Shown: positions 40,410 through 51,028, numbered from the stretch's first letter. The stretch: 64,000 bases of DNA from Trypanosoma brucei gambiense DAL972 (GCF_000210295.1 NC_026742.1:1965061-2029060); one strand, 5' to 3'. Notes: a model not told the origin generated them from the sequence alone. Program-made: numbers and translations.

Positions 40410-41762
40410 ATGCAGGGCGAAGTGCCAACAATATTATGCGAAAGGGCGGAAACGCAGCTCACGCAACTGAACCATCTTTCACAGGCCCTGCGTTCTGTGA
40501 CCTTCGGCGACGTGGTCTCATTCGACCCGGCATGCGGAAAAATTTGTTTGGGTGAGAACTGTGTGAAGAATGCCGAGACCCTGAAAGCGGTGGGATGTTC
40601 AATTGCGGACGCGGTAGCGGAGCTTGCGAGAGCGGTAGAGGGCCAGCTGACCGAGTTCTTTGCTTATATGAAGCAGAAAGAGAAAGAGTCGATATCGGCC
40701 GTTCTTTCGGGTGGTGCGAAGGTGTCTGGGGAAATACGGAAGGCAAATCAAGAGGTCCGCGAGGGGAGTGAAGATACACCTCGGCCCAACCCAGCATTGT
40801 GTCGGGGCCCACTTTCCCTTTATCATGCTGAGCTGAAGGCGGGAGCCACATCGTTGAAAACATGTCTCTTCCTCATGATGGAGTCGCTCCTCACACGGGT
40901 GATGGGATGCCGGGCCGCGCTTTATCTCCGCTGTCGCAGCGAAGGGACCGCCACTCTTCGCCGCGTCCTTCACATCAACGCGCATCGTTTTCCGCAGGAA
41001 GTTCGCGACAGTGACGCTCGGCCACTCATAGACGCGATGGAGGGATGTCTAGCGCTCAATATAAGGGTCCGCACGGTTAGCTTGGATACTGCTGCAGAGG
41101 AACAGGGTCATAACTTTCATCCTTTTAGGGGAAAGGAAGGTAATTCCATAGCTATCAACCGCGGTATGGTATTTCCCATTTCCAACTACGGCTGTATTAT
41201 CATCGCTGACAAATACCCTACTGCGTCACATCACTTCTCCACCTCCGACGAATATCAGGCTTGGGCATTTGCCTCGGTTTCCGAAGGCATGATGTGCCGG
41301 TATCACCCTCGCGTGCTTCTTGACTCCTTCAGCGTGAGGCCCACGAAGGTGCCTGAAAACTGCTCAAACTTACCGCCAATATCGACACGCCTTCACGTCC
41401 GCCACGAGGAGGAAAGAAAAGGCGCCGACCTGGGAGCAATCTGGGAAGCGGTGCCACCAGCAGCAATGGCGCTCAAGGTCATGCGCGTCACGCGTATAGG
41501 CACGAGCGCCTCACCAACTCTGAACGAAGGCTACAACGAACTAAACTACAGCGGCATGCTCCGGGATGTGGGAGCACACATACGGGATCTGGAAGAGGCG
41601 TATGGGAAACTATCCGCCCAGTTATTTGAAGCAAAAGAAACAATGGATAAGGCACACTGCGAGTTGAACAGGAAGAGGAAACAACAGAGTAAGCTGGAGT
41701 CAGATATTCACTTCATGCGGTCATTGCTTCACGCAGAGGGCATTAAGACCCCAAAACGCTAA
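40410..41762 (+). CDS. Hypothetical protein with possible GAF domain and C-terminal coiled coil
   Basis: 450 residues. Residues 1-115 are helical and charged. About 150-305 fits the size and pattern of a GAF domain: a helix LKTCLFLMMESLLTRVMGC, strand AALYLRCRS, a central helix, and strands MVFPISNYGCIIIADKYP before FSTSDEYQAWAFASVSEG. The C-terminal 70 residues are a coiled coil. GAF domains bind small molecules or mediate dimerisation; no ligand residues can be assigned. Coiled-coil plus GAF layouts occur in cilia and flagella proteins, which is only suggestive here. Confidence 0.7.
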   Translation: MQGEVPTILCERAETQLTQLNHLSQALRSVTFGDVVSFDPACGKICLGENCVKNAETLKAVGCSIADAVAELARAVEGQLTEFFAYMKQKEKESISAVLSGGAKVSGEIRKANQEVREGSEDTPRPNPALCRGPLSLYHAELKAGATSLKTCLFLMMESLLTRVMGCRAALYLRCRSEGTATLRRVLHINAHRFPQEVRDSDARPLIDAMEGCLALNIRVRTVSLDTAAEEQGHNFHPFRGKEGNSIAINRGMVFPISNYGCIIIADKYPTASHHFSTSDEYQAWAFASVSEGMMCRYHPRVLLDSFSVRPTKVPENCSNLPPISTRLHVRHEEERKGADLGAIWEAVPPAAMALKVMRVTRIGTSASPTLNEGYNELNYSGMLRDVGAHIRDLEEAYGKLSAQLFEAKETMDKAHCELNRKRKQQSKLESDIHFMRSLLHAEGIKTPKR

Positions 41763-42113
41763 CATAGCATGGGGGGGGGAGTGGATGTATAAATTAATAA
41801 TCAAGTGGAAAAGTAAGAATATGGGAACATGTGTAGACAAAAGGATATTGCTTTATTGAAAACATCAAATGTGTTGTAGTGAATCAATATACGTGCATAC
41901 GAATAAACAGGACAGGAAGTATATGCTTGGAATGCTAAATCAAAAGTGAGACGGGTTAATCACTTAAGGATAGTAGTACACGTAGAATTAAAATAGGTAT
42001 CGTACTTTTCCATCGGCAACAAAAATGCTCTCTTCTACACAATTCCTTCTTCCACAATAAACGCGCACACACAAAAAAAGGTGGGACCACAAAACCAGAA
42101 CTTTCACGCAAAG
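41763..42113. other. Intergenic region upstream of RPL5 copy A
   Basis: 351 bp. The last 237 bp (41877-42113) recur exactly, as far as I can see, at 43878-44114 before another RPL5 copy. A G-run lies at 41771-41778. Confidence 0.8.
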
Positions 42114-43040
42114 ATGACATTCGTTAAGGTTGTGAAGAACAAGGCGTACTACAAGCGGTTCCAGGTGAAGTACCGCCGCCGCCGCGAGGGGAAGACGGAT
42201 TACCACGCACGCCGCCGCATGGTGCTGCAGGACAAGACAAAGTTCGGGACCCCGAAGTACCGTTTGGTGGTGCGCATCACGAACCGCGACGTGATTGCCC
42301 AGATCGTCCACGCGAAGGTTGTTGGCGACGAGGTTGTAATGGCGGCTTACTCGCACGAACTGCCACTGTTCGGCATCGAGCACGGACTGACAAACTACGC
42401 TGCTGCCTATGCCACTGGATTGTTGGTTGCCCGCCGCATGCTGGCGAAACTCGGACTCGCGGAAAAGTTTGTCGGCGTGAAGGAAGTGGATGGTTCGTAC
42501 GCCGCTGTGCGCACGAAGGACGACGACCAGGGCGATGACGAGTCACGCTTCCCCTTCAAGGCGATCCTTGACGTGGGTCTGGCCCGCACAACAACTGGCG
42601 CTCGCGTGTTCGGTGTGTTGAAGGGTGCTGTGGATGGTGGCCTCGCCGTACCTCACCGCCCCAATCGGTTCCCCGGTTACAACAAGGAGAGTGATGCGCT
42701 CAACGCAAAGGTACACCGCGATCGTATCTTCGGCCGCCACGTTGCGGATTATCTGAAGCAGGTGCGTGAGGAGGCAAGCTCAAACCCCGACGAAAAGACT
42801 TGCCAGTTCTCCAAGTTTATCGCGGCAAAGGTTTCGCCCGACGACATGGAGGGCATGTACAAACGTGCGCATGCTGCCATCCGTGCTGACCCAACGAAGC
42901 GACGTGCCAAGAAGGAGCGCCCCGCTGAGGCGAAACCGAAGAAGTACAACACGGTGAAGCTAACTGGTGCCGAGAAGAAGGCCGCAGCGAAAGCAAAGGT
43001 TGCCGCTGTGATTGAGCGCATCCGTGACCGTGCGAAGTAA
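42114..43040 (+). CDS. RPL5: 60S ribosomal protein L5 (uL18), copy A
   Basis: 308 residues, starting [20 protein letters not shown], the typical eukaryotic L5 N-terminus. It continues with [36 protein letters not shown] and [19 protein letters not shown]5 binds 5S rRNA with L11 and is placed in the central protuberance of the large subunit. The Lys/Ala-rich C-terminal tail is typical of trypanosomatids. Codon use is strongly biased to G/C-ending codons, as expected for a highly expressed gene. It is part of a local tandem duplication. Confidence 0.97.
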   Translation: MTFVKVVKNKAYYKRFQVKYRRRREGKTDYHARRRMVLQDKTKFGTPKYRLVVRITNRDVIAQIVHAKVVGDEVVMAAYSHELPLFGIEHGLTNYAAAYATGLLVARRMLAKLGLAEKFVGVKEVDGSYAAVRTKDDDQGDDESRFPFKAILDVGLARTTTGARVFGVLKGAVDGGLAVPHRPNRFPGYNKESDALNAKVHRDRIFGRHVADYLKQVREEASSNPDEKTCQFSKFIAAKVSPDDMEGMYKRAHAAIRADPTKRRAKKERPAEAKPKKYNTVKLTGAEKKAAAKAKVAAVIERIRDRAK

Positions 43041-43391
43041 GGTACTTGGCGCAACTTCCTGTCATGTGTTGCTCCAGGTGGAAGACACGCTCTGTAGTGA
43101 GCTAACCCGGGGCGGATCAGACGCGGTGCCGGCGTGACAATCCCACCTACTTTTTATTTTGATGGATAATATTTTTTTCACCTGATTTGTCGGCTCTAAC
43201 CCACACGGCTGCTGTAGTTTGTTTATGACAACGTGCCTTAGAATCCTTCCGGTACCTTGTACCTTTCCCTCGTACCTGAAATTGTTTTTCCGTCTTTCCC
43301 CCTGTTTTGGATCCATCTTCCTTTCACCTCGTTGACGTACTCACTCGTTAACGCACACATATATGAATTCAGAAAGAGTCCCGAAACGAGG
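43041..43391. other. Spacer between RPL5 copies
   Basis: 351 bp that does not match the 237-bp leader found before copies A and C. A pyrimidine-rich tract at 43262-43328 would serve trans-splicing of the next copy. Confidence 0.7.
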
Positions 43392-43777
43392 ATGACATTC
43401 GTTAAGGTTGTGAAGAACAAGGCGTACTACAAGCGGTTCCAGGTGAAGTACCGCCGCCGCCGCGAGGGGAAGACGGATTACCACGCACGCCGCCGCATGG
43501 TGCTGCAGGACAAGACAAAGTTCGGGACCCCGAAGTACCGTTTGGTGGTGCGCATCACGAACCGCGACGTGATTGCCCAGATCGTCCACGCGAAGGTTGT
43601 TGGCGACGAGGTTGTAATGGCGGCTTACTCGCACGAACTGCCACTGTTCGGCATCGAGCACGGACTGACAAACTACGCTGCTGCCTATGCCACTGGATTG
43701 TTGGTTGCCCGCCGCATGCTGGCGAAACTCGGACTCGCGGAAAAGTTTGTCGGCGTGAAGGAAGTGGATGGTTCGTA
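43392..43777 (+). CDS. RPL5: 60S ribosomal protein L5 (uL18), copy B, cut by gap
   Basis: The first 128 codons match copies A and C; the rest falls in the N gap. Its upstream region differs from that of A and C, so it is a real separate locus in the contig and not a simple repeat of copy A. Confidence 0.9.
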
Positions 43778-43877
43778 NNNNNNNNNNNNNNNNNNNNNNN
43801 NNNNNNNNNNNNNNNNNNNNNNNNNNNNNNNNNNNNNNNNNNNNNNNNNNNNNNNNNNNNNNNNNNNNNNNNNNNNN
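43778..43877. other. Assembly gap inside RPL5 tandem
   Basis: 100 N. The left flank is in the RPL5 coding region; the right flank resumes in the upstream leader of an RPL5 copy. The gap therefore hides the end of copy B and at least some spacer, or marks a repeat misjoin. Confidence 0.98.
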
Positions 43878-44114
43878 TAGTGAATCAATATACGTGCATA
43901 CGAATAAACAGGACAGGAAGTATATGCTTGGAATGCTAAATCAAAAGTGAGACGGGTTAATCACTTAAGGATAGTAGTACACGTAGAATTAAAATAGGTA
44001 TCGTACTTTTCCATCGGCAACAAAAATGCTCTCTTCTACACAATTCCTTCTTCCACAATAAACGCGCACACACAAAAAAAGGTGGGACCACAAAACCAGA
44101 ACTTTCACGCAAAG

Positions 44115-45041
44115 ATGACATTCGTTAAGGTTGTGAAGAACAAGGCGTACTACAAGCGGTTCCAGGTGAAGTACCGCCGCCGCCGCGAGGGGAAGACGGA
44201 TTACCACGCACGCCGCCGCATGGTGCTGCAGGACAAGACAAAGTTCGGGACCCCGAAGTACCGTTTGGTGGTGCGCATCACGAACCGCGACGTGATTGCC
44301 CAGATCGTCCACGCGAAGGTTGTTGGCGACGAGGTTGTAATGGCGGCTTACTCGCACGAACTGCCACTGTTCGGCATCGAGCACGGACTGACAAACTACG
44401 CTGCTGCCTATGCCACTGGATTGTTGGTTGCCCGCCGCATGCTGGCGAAACTCGGACTCGCGGAAAAGTTTGTCGGCGTGAAGGAAGTGGATGGTTCGTA
44501 CGCCGCTGTGCGCACGAAGGACGACGACCAGGGCGATGACGAGTCACGCTTCCCCTTCAAGGCGATCCTTGACGTGGGTCTGGCCCGCACAACAACTGGC
44601 GCTCGCGTGTTCGGTGTGTTGAAGGGTGCTGTGGATGGTGGCCTCGCCGTACCTCACCGCCCCAATCGGTTCCCCGGTTACAACAAGGAGAGTGATGCGC
44701 TCAACGCAAAGGTACACCGCGATCGTATCTTCGGCCGCCACGTTGCGGATTATCTGAAGCAGGTGCGTGAGGAGGCAAGCTCAAACCCCGACGAAAAGAC
44801 TTGCCAGTTCTCCAAGTTTATCGCGGCAAAGGTTTCGCCCGACGACATGGAGGGCATGTACAAACGTGCGCATGCTGCCATCCGTGCTGACCCAACGAAG
44901 CGACGTGCCAAGAAGGAGCGCCCCGCTGAGGCGAAACCGAAGAAGTACAACACGGTGAAGCTAACTGGTGCCGAGAAGAAGGCCGCAGCGAAAGCAAAGG
45001 TTGCCGCTGTGATTGAGCGCATCCGTGACCGTGCGAAGTAA
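44115..45041 (+). CDS. RPL5: 60S ribosomal protein L5 (uL18), copy C
   Basis: 308 codons encoding the same protein as copy A, with the same 237-bp upstream leader but a different 3' flank from about 16 bp after the stop (CTCTCGTTTTCC in place of GTCATGTGTTGC). Either there are three tandem genes, or copies B and C are parts of one gene wrongly joined. Confidence 0.95.
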   Translation: MTFVKVVKNKAYYKRFQVKYRRRREGKTDYHARRRMVLQDKTKFGTPKYRLVVRITNRDVIAQIVHAKVVGDEVVMAAYSHELPLFGIEHGLTNYAAAYATGLLVARRMLAKLGLAEKFVGVKEVDGSYAAVRTKDDDQGDDESRFPFKAILDVGLARTTTGARVFGVLKGAVDGGLAVPHRPNRFPGYNKESDALNAKVHRDRIFGRHVADYLKQVREEASSNPDEKTCQFSKFIAAKVSPDDMEGMYKRAHAAIRADPTKRRAKKERPAEAKPKKYNTVKLTGAEKKAAAKAKVAAVIERIRDRAK

Positions 45042-45285
45042 GGCACTTGGCGCAACTTCCTCTCGTTTTCCTTTACACTCTTTCATTTTATTCTTTACTA
45101 TTTTCTGTCTTATTGTGTTAAATACATAATGGTGTGTCTTCGTGCTAGCAGTGCCGTGCGCGTGATTGTCGCCGTGAGACGTTCAGCTTTTTTTTGTTTT
45201 CGTGCCTTTTCTTAACGATTTTGCTTGCTTTTTCATGTCACACTCTGTTTACTATTACTTTACTTTTGAAAGTAGTCCAGCGCCA

Positions 45286-45900
45286 ATGGGATCGTTTATG
45301 TATTTGAACGAGCTATGGAAGAAGAAGTCTTCCGACGTAATGCGGTTCATCCAGCGTGTTCGTGCGTGGGAGTTCCGTCACCAGCACACGATTGTGCGGC
45401 TGCGTCGCCCCACACGCCCTGAGAAGGCCCGTATGGTTGGCTACAAGACCAAACAGGGTTATGTTGTGTTCCGCGTCCGTGTGCGACGTGGTGGACGCAA
45501 GCGCCCCGTACACAAGGGTATCACGTACGGTAAACCCAACACTGCTGGTGTGCTCGGCAGGAAGCTGAACAAGAACAACCGCGTTATCGCCGAACAGCGT
45601 CTTGGAAAGAAGTACGGAAACCTGCGCGTGCTCAACTCCTATTGGGTAAATGCTGACTCGACATTCCTGTGGTATGAAGTGGTGGCGGTGGACCCGATGC
45701 ACCGCGCCATTCGCCGTGACCCGCGCATCAATTGGATCGTCAATGCTGTGCACAAGCACCGTGAGCAACGTGGTCTTACGTCTGCGGGCCGCAAGCACCG
45801 CGGACTACGGCAGAAGGGCCACAAGGCCTCCAAGCTCCGCCCGTCTCGCCGTGCAGCGTGGCGCCGCAACAACCGCATGGTGTTCCTCCGCAAGCGTTAA
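45286..45900 (+). CDS. RPL15: 60S ribosomal protein L15 (eL15)
   Basis: 204 residues from ATG 45286 ([20 protein letters not shown]), which matches the eukaryotic L15 start; the in-frame ATG at 45202 would add 28 non-homologous residues. Conserved blocks follow: [60 protein letters not shown] and a basic C-terminus [17 protein letters not shown]15 is an early-assembling protein of the large subunit. Length matches the family (204 in human and yeast). Confidence 0.97.
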   Translation: MGSFMYLNELWKKKSSDVMRFIQRVRAWEFRHQHTIVRLRRPTRPEKARMVGYKTKQGYVVFRVRVRRGGRKRPVHKGITYGKPNTAGVLGRKLNKNNRVIAEQRLGKKYGNLRVLNSYWVNADSTFLWYEVVAVDPMHRAIRRDPRINWIVNAVHKHREQRGLTSAGRKHRGLRQKGHKASKLRPSRRAAWRRNNRMVFLRKR

Positions 45901-46236
45901 GGATGCATCATCAGCACGTGACTGGATGTATTCTGTCCATTTCGCTGTCCGCGTTCTACATTCATTTCTTACGGTTCTTTTCCTACGTTTCATTTGACTA
46001 ACAAAAAGGAAAAAAAGATAAGCTTTCGCTCCTTTGTGTCCCCTCCTATGCGGCGTGCGAGGGTTTCCGTGCTTGCGGCTGTTGTATTTGAACTTCCTGC
46101 CTTGTCTTTAATGTCTCTTGCTTTCTTTCCCTGTTCTCTTCCCCTCGCACTCCCTCATACAAATACATTTATTTGTATGTTGTATACATGTGCAACGTGC
46201 AAACGACTTCCATCGTGAAAGAAACCACAAGTTGAA
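45901..46236. other. Intergenic region
   Basis: 336 bp with pyrimidine-rich DNA at 46108-46158 before RPL36. Nothing else recognised. Confidence 0.6.
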
Positions 46237-46566
46237 ATGGCAGCTACCAAGAGAGAGGCCCCCGTCCCGCGCACGGGCATTATTGCCGGCTTCAACAAGG
46301 GCTACAAAACAACCCGTCGCGCCCGCCGCCCGTCATCCAACGATCGCTACGCCCTCCCCCACAAGAAGTTGCGTGCCGTGAAGGCCATCATCAGCGACCT
46401 CGTCGGCTTCTCGCCCATGGAGAGGCGCGTACAGGAGTTGCTTCGAGTGGGAAAGGATAAGCGCGCACTAAAGTTCTGCAAGAAGCGCCTCGGCAGCATC
46501 AAAGCAGCGAAGAAGCGCCGCGCGAAGGTGGAGGAGGCTCTCCGCCAGCAGACCAAAAAGAAGTAG
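46237..46566 (+). CDS. RPL36: 60S ribosomal protein L36 (eL36)
   Basis: 109 residues. Contains the eL36 segments TGIIAGFNKGYKTT and SDLVGFSPMERRVQELLRVGKDKRALKF split across residues 13-82, and a basic KKRLGSIKAAKKRRAK tail. Size fits the family (about 100-105). With L5 and L15 next door this forms a small ribosomal-protein group on the same strand. Confidence 0.96.
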   Translation: MAATKREAPVPRTGIIAGFNKGYKTTRRARRPSSNDRYALPHKKLRAVKAIISDLVGFSPMERRVQELLRVGKDKRALKFCKKRLGSIKAAKKRRAKVEEALRQQTKKK

Positions 46567-47628
46567 TAAGCGTCACCGTGGTTTGTTGTTTTTAACACTT
46601 TTTGTGGTTTCACTGTCTAGTTTTTATACGTTTCTGAATCTGTTTTGAAGGTGTTTACACTTCTTCCACACTGTCGCGTCTCAGTGACGGACGTTTGGTC
46701 AGTGAAACGCGGCAGGCGGAATGAGTCAACGTACCGTTTGTTCACCCTAGCAATACACAATTTGTGATCACCAACATTTTTCTTCCCTTCGATTCTTTTT
46801 GTCTCCCCTTGTCCGCAAGGGCCTACTAGTTTCTGTTAACATTTCACTAGTACTAGCTTATGCTCCAAGTATTTGCTTGCGATGGGGAATAATGCCCATT
46901 TGCGGCGTTCTAAGTTCCGCTGTCTACCCTTTTGTATGTGATAGCTGCACGCCACGGCTCTGCTGAGGGGTGGGGTTTCTCTCGTTTCCTGATAGCGACG
47001 TTTCACGCTCACGCATGTGCTCACTAGTGCTGATTGTGCGGTAACAGTTTGTTTCTTTTTTTCATATGAGTTTGTGTGCGTTTCAGCTCAGTAGACGAAC
47101 GCAGCGATGCTGGCAGGTAAGATAGAACAACGGCATTGTAGGACAGTTACCATCGCGGATACTGTAGATGCTTCGCATCACGTGAAACATAGGCATATTT
47201 TAGAGCGACTGCTCTCCACGGTTGGAAGAGAAACTACCTTTTGCGCTGCACCCACTTTTTTTCTTTACTGATGTTGGTTGTTTTTGTCAGAATATTTGTC
47301 TTTTAGCTTTATCTCAATGTCCCCGCGCACATTTGAAGAGGAAGGTGGTGTCCTTTTTACTCGCCGTGCGCTAACGGCGGTCCGTCACCTTTCAATGGCC
47401 CCTATTTGGGGAATGAGTCCCATTAGTACGTTATTGAAAAAATTTTGATTACCCCTTTACTTCCATCCATCGCATCCACCACCTTACGGAGCATTCCATC
47501 GGCCAGCTTTATTATTATTTTGTCCGTTGTGGCATTCTGCTGCACTGTTATCGCCTCCCTCTTTTCCCACCTTGAATCTGTTTACTTAGACTGAGGGTTT
47601 ACCAAGGGCGCTACAGGTAGCGCAACAA
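46567..47628. other. 1.06-kb intergenic region
   Basis: No convincing protein gene, tRNA or snoRNA seen on either strand. Pyrimidine-rich DNA near 47560-47580 precedes the next gene. It is longer than needed for mRNA ends, so a small RNA gene could be hidden here. Confidence 0.5.
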
Positions 47629-48885
47629 ATGGAGTGCTCTGTGCACTCGCCATGCGGTCGGTATGTCGTAAGCTACAGGAATGCTGGCGACACGTTGCAC
47701 ATAAATGCTGTTCCCAAACCCGTGGCGGTGGAACCCGGAGCGGAAACTATCCACTACATTGCCGTCCTGGGCGAAAGTCACATTGCTGAAATATCAGCGG
47801 CGGCAGGAGTACGCAAGGACTTCACCGCGTTCTCCGATATGATTTATAACGCAATGATCGGTCGGTCGCCATGTGTGCGTTTTTTTATTGAGACATGCAG
47901 TGAAATGCGGACTCGCATCGCTACGGAAGTGGCACAACGACAACACGCCTCAAAAGGGCCTGGTGTCGATGAGGAACAACCAGCAAACACCAGTATGGAT
48001 GGTAGCGGTAGTGGAAACAACAGTCTACTGTCCGAACCAGCTCGCAGTCAGTGGTTTTTCACTCTGGACTATGATGTGGACTTCACCCGTGCCATGTTCC
48101 CCGTTCCGCTCGTTGCAACGGAAGGTGGAGCCAACTCTAACAATGGAGAGCGGCAAACCGGACTTGTGAGAGCCGCTGGCCAGCAACAGCAACAGCACGG
48201 GGTCGCGGCAATACCAAACTGCGCTCCAGCGGCTGTTAAAAGCGATGACAACGAAGTGGCAAAGTGGCGGACGGAGAATGAGAAACTGAGGCGGGAGAAC
48301 GACGCCCTCACACGGTTGTGCAAGGAGAAGATGCTTGAGATGCAGCGGCTGTGCGAAGATTTTCAGTTGCGCGTGGAGACTGTGAAGGAGGTGGAACGGC
48401 TAAAGAAAAAACTGGTGGAATTGCGCACGCGGGCTACCCGTGCAGAGGAAGAGAGAGATGAGGCACAGGCAGCTTTGGCTCGCATTCGACGTGAGCATCA
48501 GCGTCTGCAGCGCAGTAGGACACCGCAAGGCCGAATTGAGCACCAAAGCGAGAAACCCACTCGGCAGCGCTCTCGGTTTGACACCCCTCCTGTTGTGCGT
48601 GGCCGCCCCACCTCACGCGGTGGCGCGCGGGATTCGCCGCTGCTGAGGAGACTAAGCAGTGGACGCAAACAGTCGCACTGCATGCCACGCAACCGGTCAG
48701 CGAGTAGTGAAGGCCTAACAGTAACGAAGCGACGCCTTTGGAATGGAAGTGGCAGCAGTGGACCGCCGTCGCGCTCGAGTTCGTGTGGCAGCTGCGAGCG
48801 TCTGTATCGCAGTCCCACCGCGAGCAGTAGCCAACGTGAGCGCTGCACAGCAAAATATTTTGCGTCCCGTGCGGTGTTCTTCTGA
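47629..48885 (+). CDS. CCDC61/VFL3-like basal-body protein
   Basis: 418 residues. The N-terminal 190 residues read like the XRCC4/SAS-6-type head of CCDC61: FSDMIYNAMIGRSPCVRFFI and SQWFFTLDYDVDFTRAMFPVPL sit where the human protein has equivalent strands. A coiled coil follows (about 205-285: KWRTENEKLRRENDALTRL), then a long Arg/Ser-rich disordered C-terminus with RS and SSS clusters, as in CCDC61. CCDC61 (VFL3 in algae) organises basal-body-associated fibres and orients cilia. An extra Ser/Gln-rich insertion lies at 104-130 and 180-190. Assignment is from order and motif similarity. Confidence 0.72.
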   Translation: MECSVHSPCGRYVVSYRNAGDTLHINAVPKPVAVEPGAETIHYIAVLGESHIAEISAAAGVRKDFTAFSDMIYNAMIGRSPCVRFFIETCSEMRTRIATEVAQRQHASKGPGVDEEQPANTSMDGSGSGNNSLLSEPARSQWFFTLDYDVDFTRAMFPVPLVATEGGANSNNGERQTGLVRAAGQQQQQHGVAAIPNCAPAAVKSDDNEVAKWRTENEKLRRENDALTRLCKEKMLEMQRLCEDFQLRVETVKEVERLKKKLVELRTRATRAEEERDEAQAALARIRREHQRLQRSRTPQGRIEHQSEKPTRQRSRFDTPPVVRGRPTSRGGARDSPLLRRLSSGRKQSHCMPRNRSASSEGLTVTKRRLWNGSGSSGPPSRSSSCGSCERLYRSPTASSSQRERCTAKYFASRAVFF

Positions 48886-49315
48886 GTGGAAGAAAGGCGA
48901 ATTCAGCGAAGGATAGAAAAGTATAAGCGTACGTGTATACGATAGAACCTGCGTGTGAAAAAAGAAAGTACGTTAGACGACAGTGCTTAAGGGGGGAGGG
49001 GAGGAAGGAACCAAAACATAGATACATAGAAACACAATATTGCCTTCGATTGTAAGATGACTGCCACATGAATACGCATACTTCGATGCATTGGCGTCTC
49101 CTCACCACAAGTAACTTCCCAAATGCATCCCTCCTGCGCTGCAGGCACATATATATAATATATTTGCTTCGCTATACCCTTCCTCCCTACGATGCACTTT
49201 GTCTTGTCACCATTGTTTTTTTTTTGTGTGTGTGTGCTACGACTGCCGTGTTGATTTCTTCCCCTTTAATCTTTTTAGGCGTCACCGCAACTATTAGTGA
49301 CTAGCTCCTCGGGCG
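48886..49315. other. Intergenic region
   Basis: 430 bp, with a pyrimidine tract and (TG)n at 49216-49238 followed by a T-rich stretch ending in TTTTTAG near 49277, a likely 3' splice site for the next gene. Confidence 0.6.
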
Positions 49316-50062
49316 ATGCTCGCTGCTACCCGAAGTTTGGGCGGGCTCTACAAGGTGCCTGGACGCAAATCCCTCGGTGAGATTTGCAAGCTCAGCCTGC
49401 TTGAGGCAACGCCAGAACCTCAGTTAGCCACAATATGGAATGAACACCACAAGCAGTTCGTCCAATACTGGGGCCGAACCATCTCGGCTGATGCGTACTA
49501 CGCTCTGCAGCCGCGTCTTAAGCAGTCACCGTACTTTGTCATTCCGGTGTTCCGAACGAAGGGACTATTTAACGTGGTGACAAACTGGGACCGCGATCTT
49601 GTTGGTGTCGCGCCACTTGCGGAGTGGCAAGAGAAGCAAGACAGCGCGCAGGTACACATGACGATTCAGTTCTTTACGGAACTGGCACGCACAAAACGGA
49701 TGGTGATGGTGCGGTGTGAGATTAAAGACAAGGTGTTTGTCCGCCAGGACTGCGTGTTTGTAACGCAGATGCTGCTGAAGTATTACTCCGATCCACAACT
49801 ATACGAGATGTGGGTGGAGGTGTTTAATAAGCGTCCAACCCAGTTTGATTATCACATGTACCTGCGTAACATGAAAGATGAAGCGAAGCGGGATGATATA
49901 CGCATCGAGGACAAGAAGGCGCAGGTGAGGATGGACGCCTACGGGCCGGTGATTGACACGCCGCCGGATGCCATCGCGCAGCAGATATTAAAAAGTGTTG
50001 ATTCTGGCGCGCCACCACCAGGAGAGAGTCTTAACGGCTGCAATGGATATAGGAAAGAGTAG
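49316..50062 (+). CDS. ATP11: ATP11 family F1-ATPase assembly factor (ATPAF1)
   Basis: 248 residues. Family segments: KSLGEICKLSLLEATPEPQ, IWNEHHKQF, a Y-x-L-x-P helix, SPYFVIPVFRTKGLFNVVTN, PLAEWQEK, HMTIQFFTELARTKRMVMVR and the terminal FNKRPTQFDYHMYL. ATP11 binds the free beta subunit of mitochondrial F1 and stops it aggregating until alpha/beta hexamers form. The N-terminus (MLAATRSLGGLYKVPGRK) is a plausible mitochondrial presequence. The last 40 residues extend beyond the family core. Confidence 0.9.
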   Translation: MLAATRSLGGLYKVPGRKSLGEICKLSLLEATPEPQLATIWNEHHKQFVQYWGRTISADAYYALQPRLKQSPYFVIPVFRTKGLFNVVTNWDRDLVGVAPLAEWQEKQDSAQVHMTIQFFTELARTKRMVMVRCEIKDKVFVRQDCVFVTQMLLKYYSDPQLYEMWVEVFNKRPTQFDYHMYLRNMKDEAKRDDIRIEDKKAQVRMDAYGPVIDTPPDAIAQQILKSVDSGAPPPGESLNGCNGYRKE

Positions 50063-51028
50063 TGTTGCTGTCGAATATGACAGTTACAAAGCCCATTGGA
50101 TCGTTCCTTAAGGGATATTTGTGTGTCTGCTTTTGTGCCTGTGAGTGTAATTTACTGTGAAGAGTTTGTGAGGGCCCACCGCCTCCCTTGTGGCCGTTAT
50201 CGTTACTATCATCGCTACCATCGCTGTTGTCGCTTCTACTCTTCCCTTTGTGTTGTTGACACCCTCCCCTCCCCTGCCGTTCCTCTTGCATGTCCCGTCT
50301 GTTACTACTATTCGTTATTTCAATACATTTAGGTTTTTATAAATTTGTTTGTTCTCTCTCTATATAAGGGCGTGTGAAGTCCACACAGAAATGGGTGCGA
50401 CGGTGATGATGAAAGTGGATGAACTGGGGACGATGGATGTAACACTGAAGTAACTGGTGACATCTCTACCGCAACATATGATCGAGCGAGGATGTGTGTG
50501 TGTGTGTGTTTCTCGTTGCACCATTTTCGTTGTGTGTTGCAGCTAAGATGAGGACTGTTGAGCCGGTTTCCCGTAACGCTTGTGGGGTATATGATAAAGA
50601 GGGCCATACATGATGAGCTGAAACAGTCTGTGGGAAGGATGGTAAGGTGGTTCACTGCACGTTTGCTTGTCACTGCACATTGGAGCTATATGCATATGCA
50701 TGCATGTTAACAAACAAGTGAACAATACCTGTTATTCGAAGTTAATGTCTGATATTAGGCGTTGGCGCGTCGCACCTTGCAATACTCGCTTTGCATATTA
50801 TTATTAGTTTTTGCAGCTGACACCTTTCCCTTCCCTTTCGCTGTACTTTTGGTCACCATTACTTTTTGTTCCGTTACGTGAATTCCAAATATTTCTTTTT
50901 TTTTTTTAAACCCTCGGACTCGCAACCACGCCAATGCACTTGCATACACGAGCGCATCACATGATTATTTGAAAGAGCGATAAAACGAGGGTTGAAAAAA
51001 CAAAACAAAAAAAAAAAGGGAAACATCC
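50063..51028. other. 0.97-kb intergenic region
   Basis: No convincing gene. Holds a short (TG)n tract (50492-50510) and A-rich DNA before the next start (50998-51017). Little polypyrimidine is visible close to the downstream ATG; T-rich stretches lie on the opposite strand there. Confidence 0.5.

Noticed and set aside
48434..49150. 238-codon minus-strand frame opposite the CCDC61-like gene
   Set aside because: Antisense shadow of an Arg/Ser-rich coding region; it extends into intergenic low-complexity DNA without family similarity.
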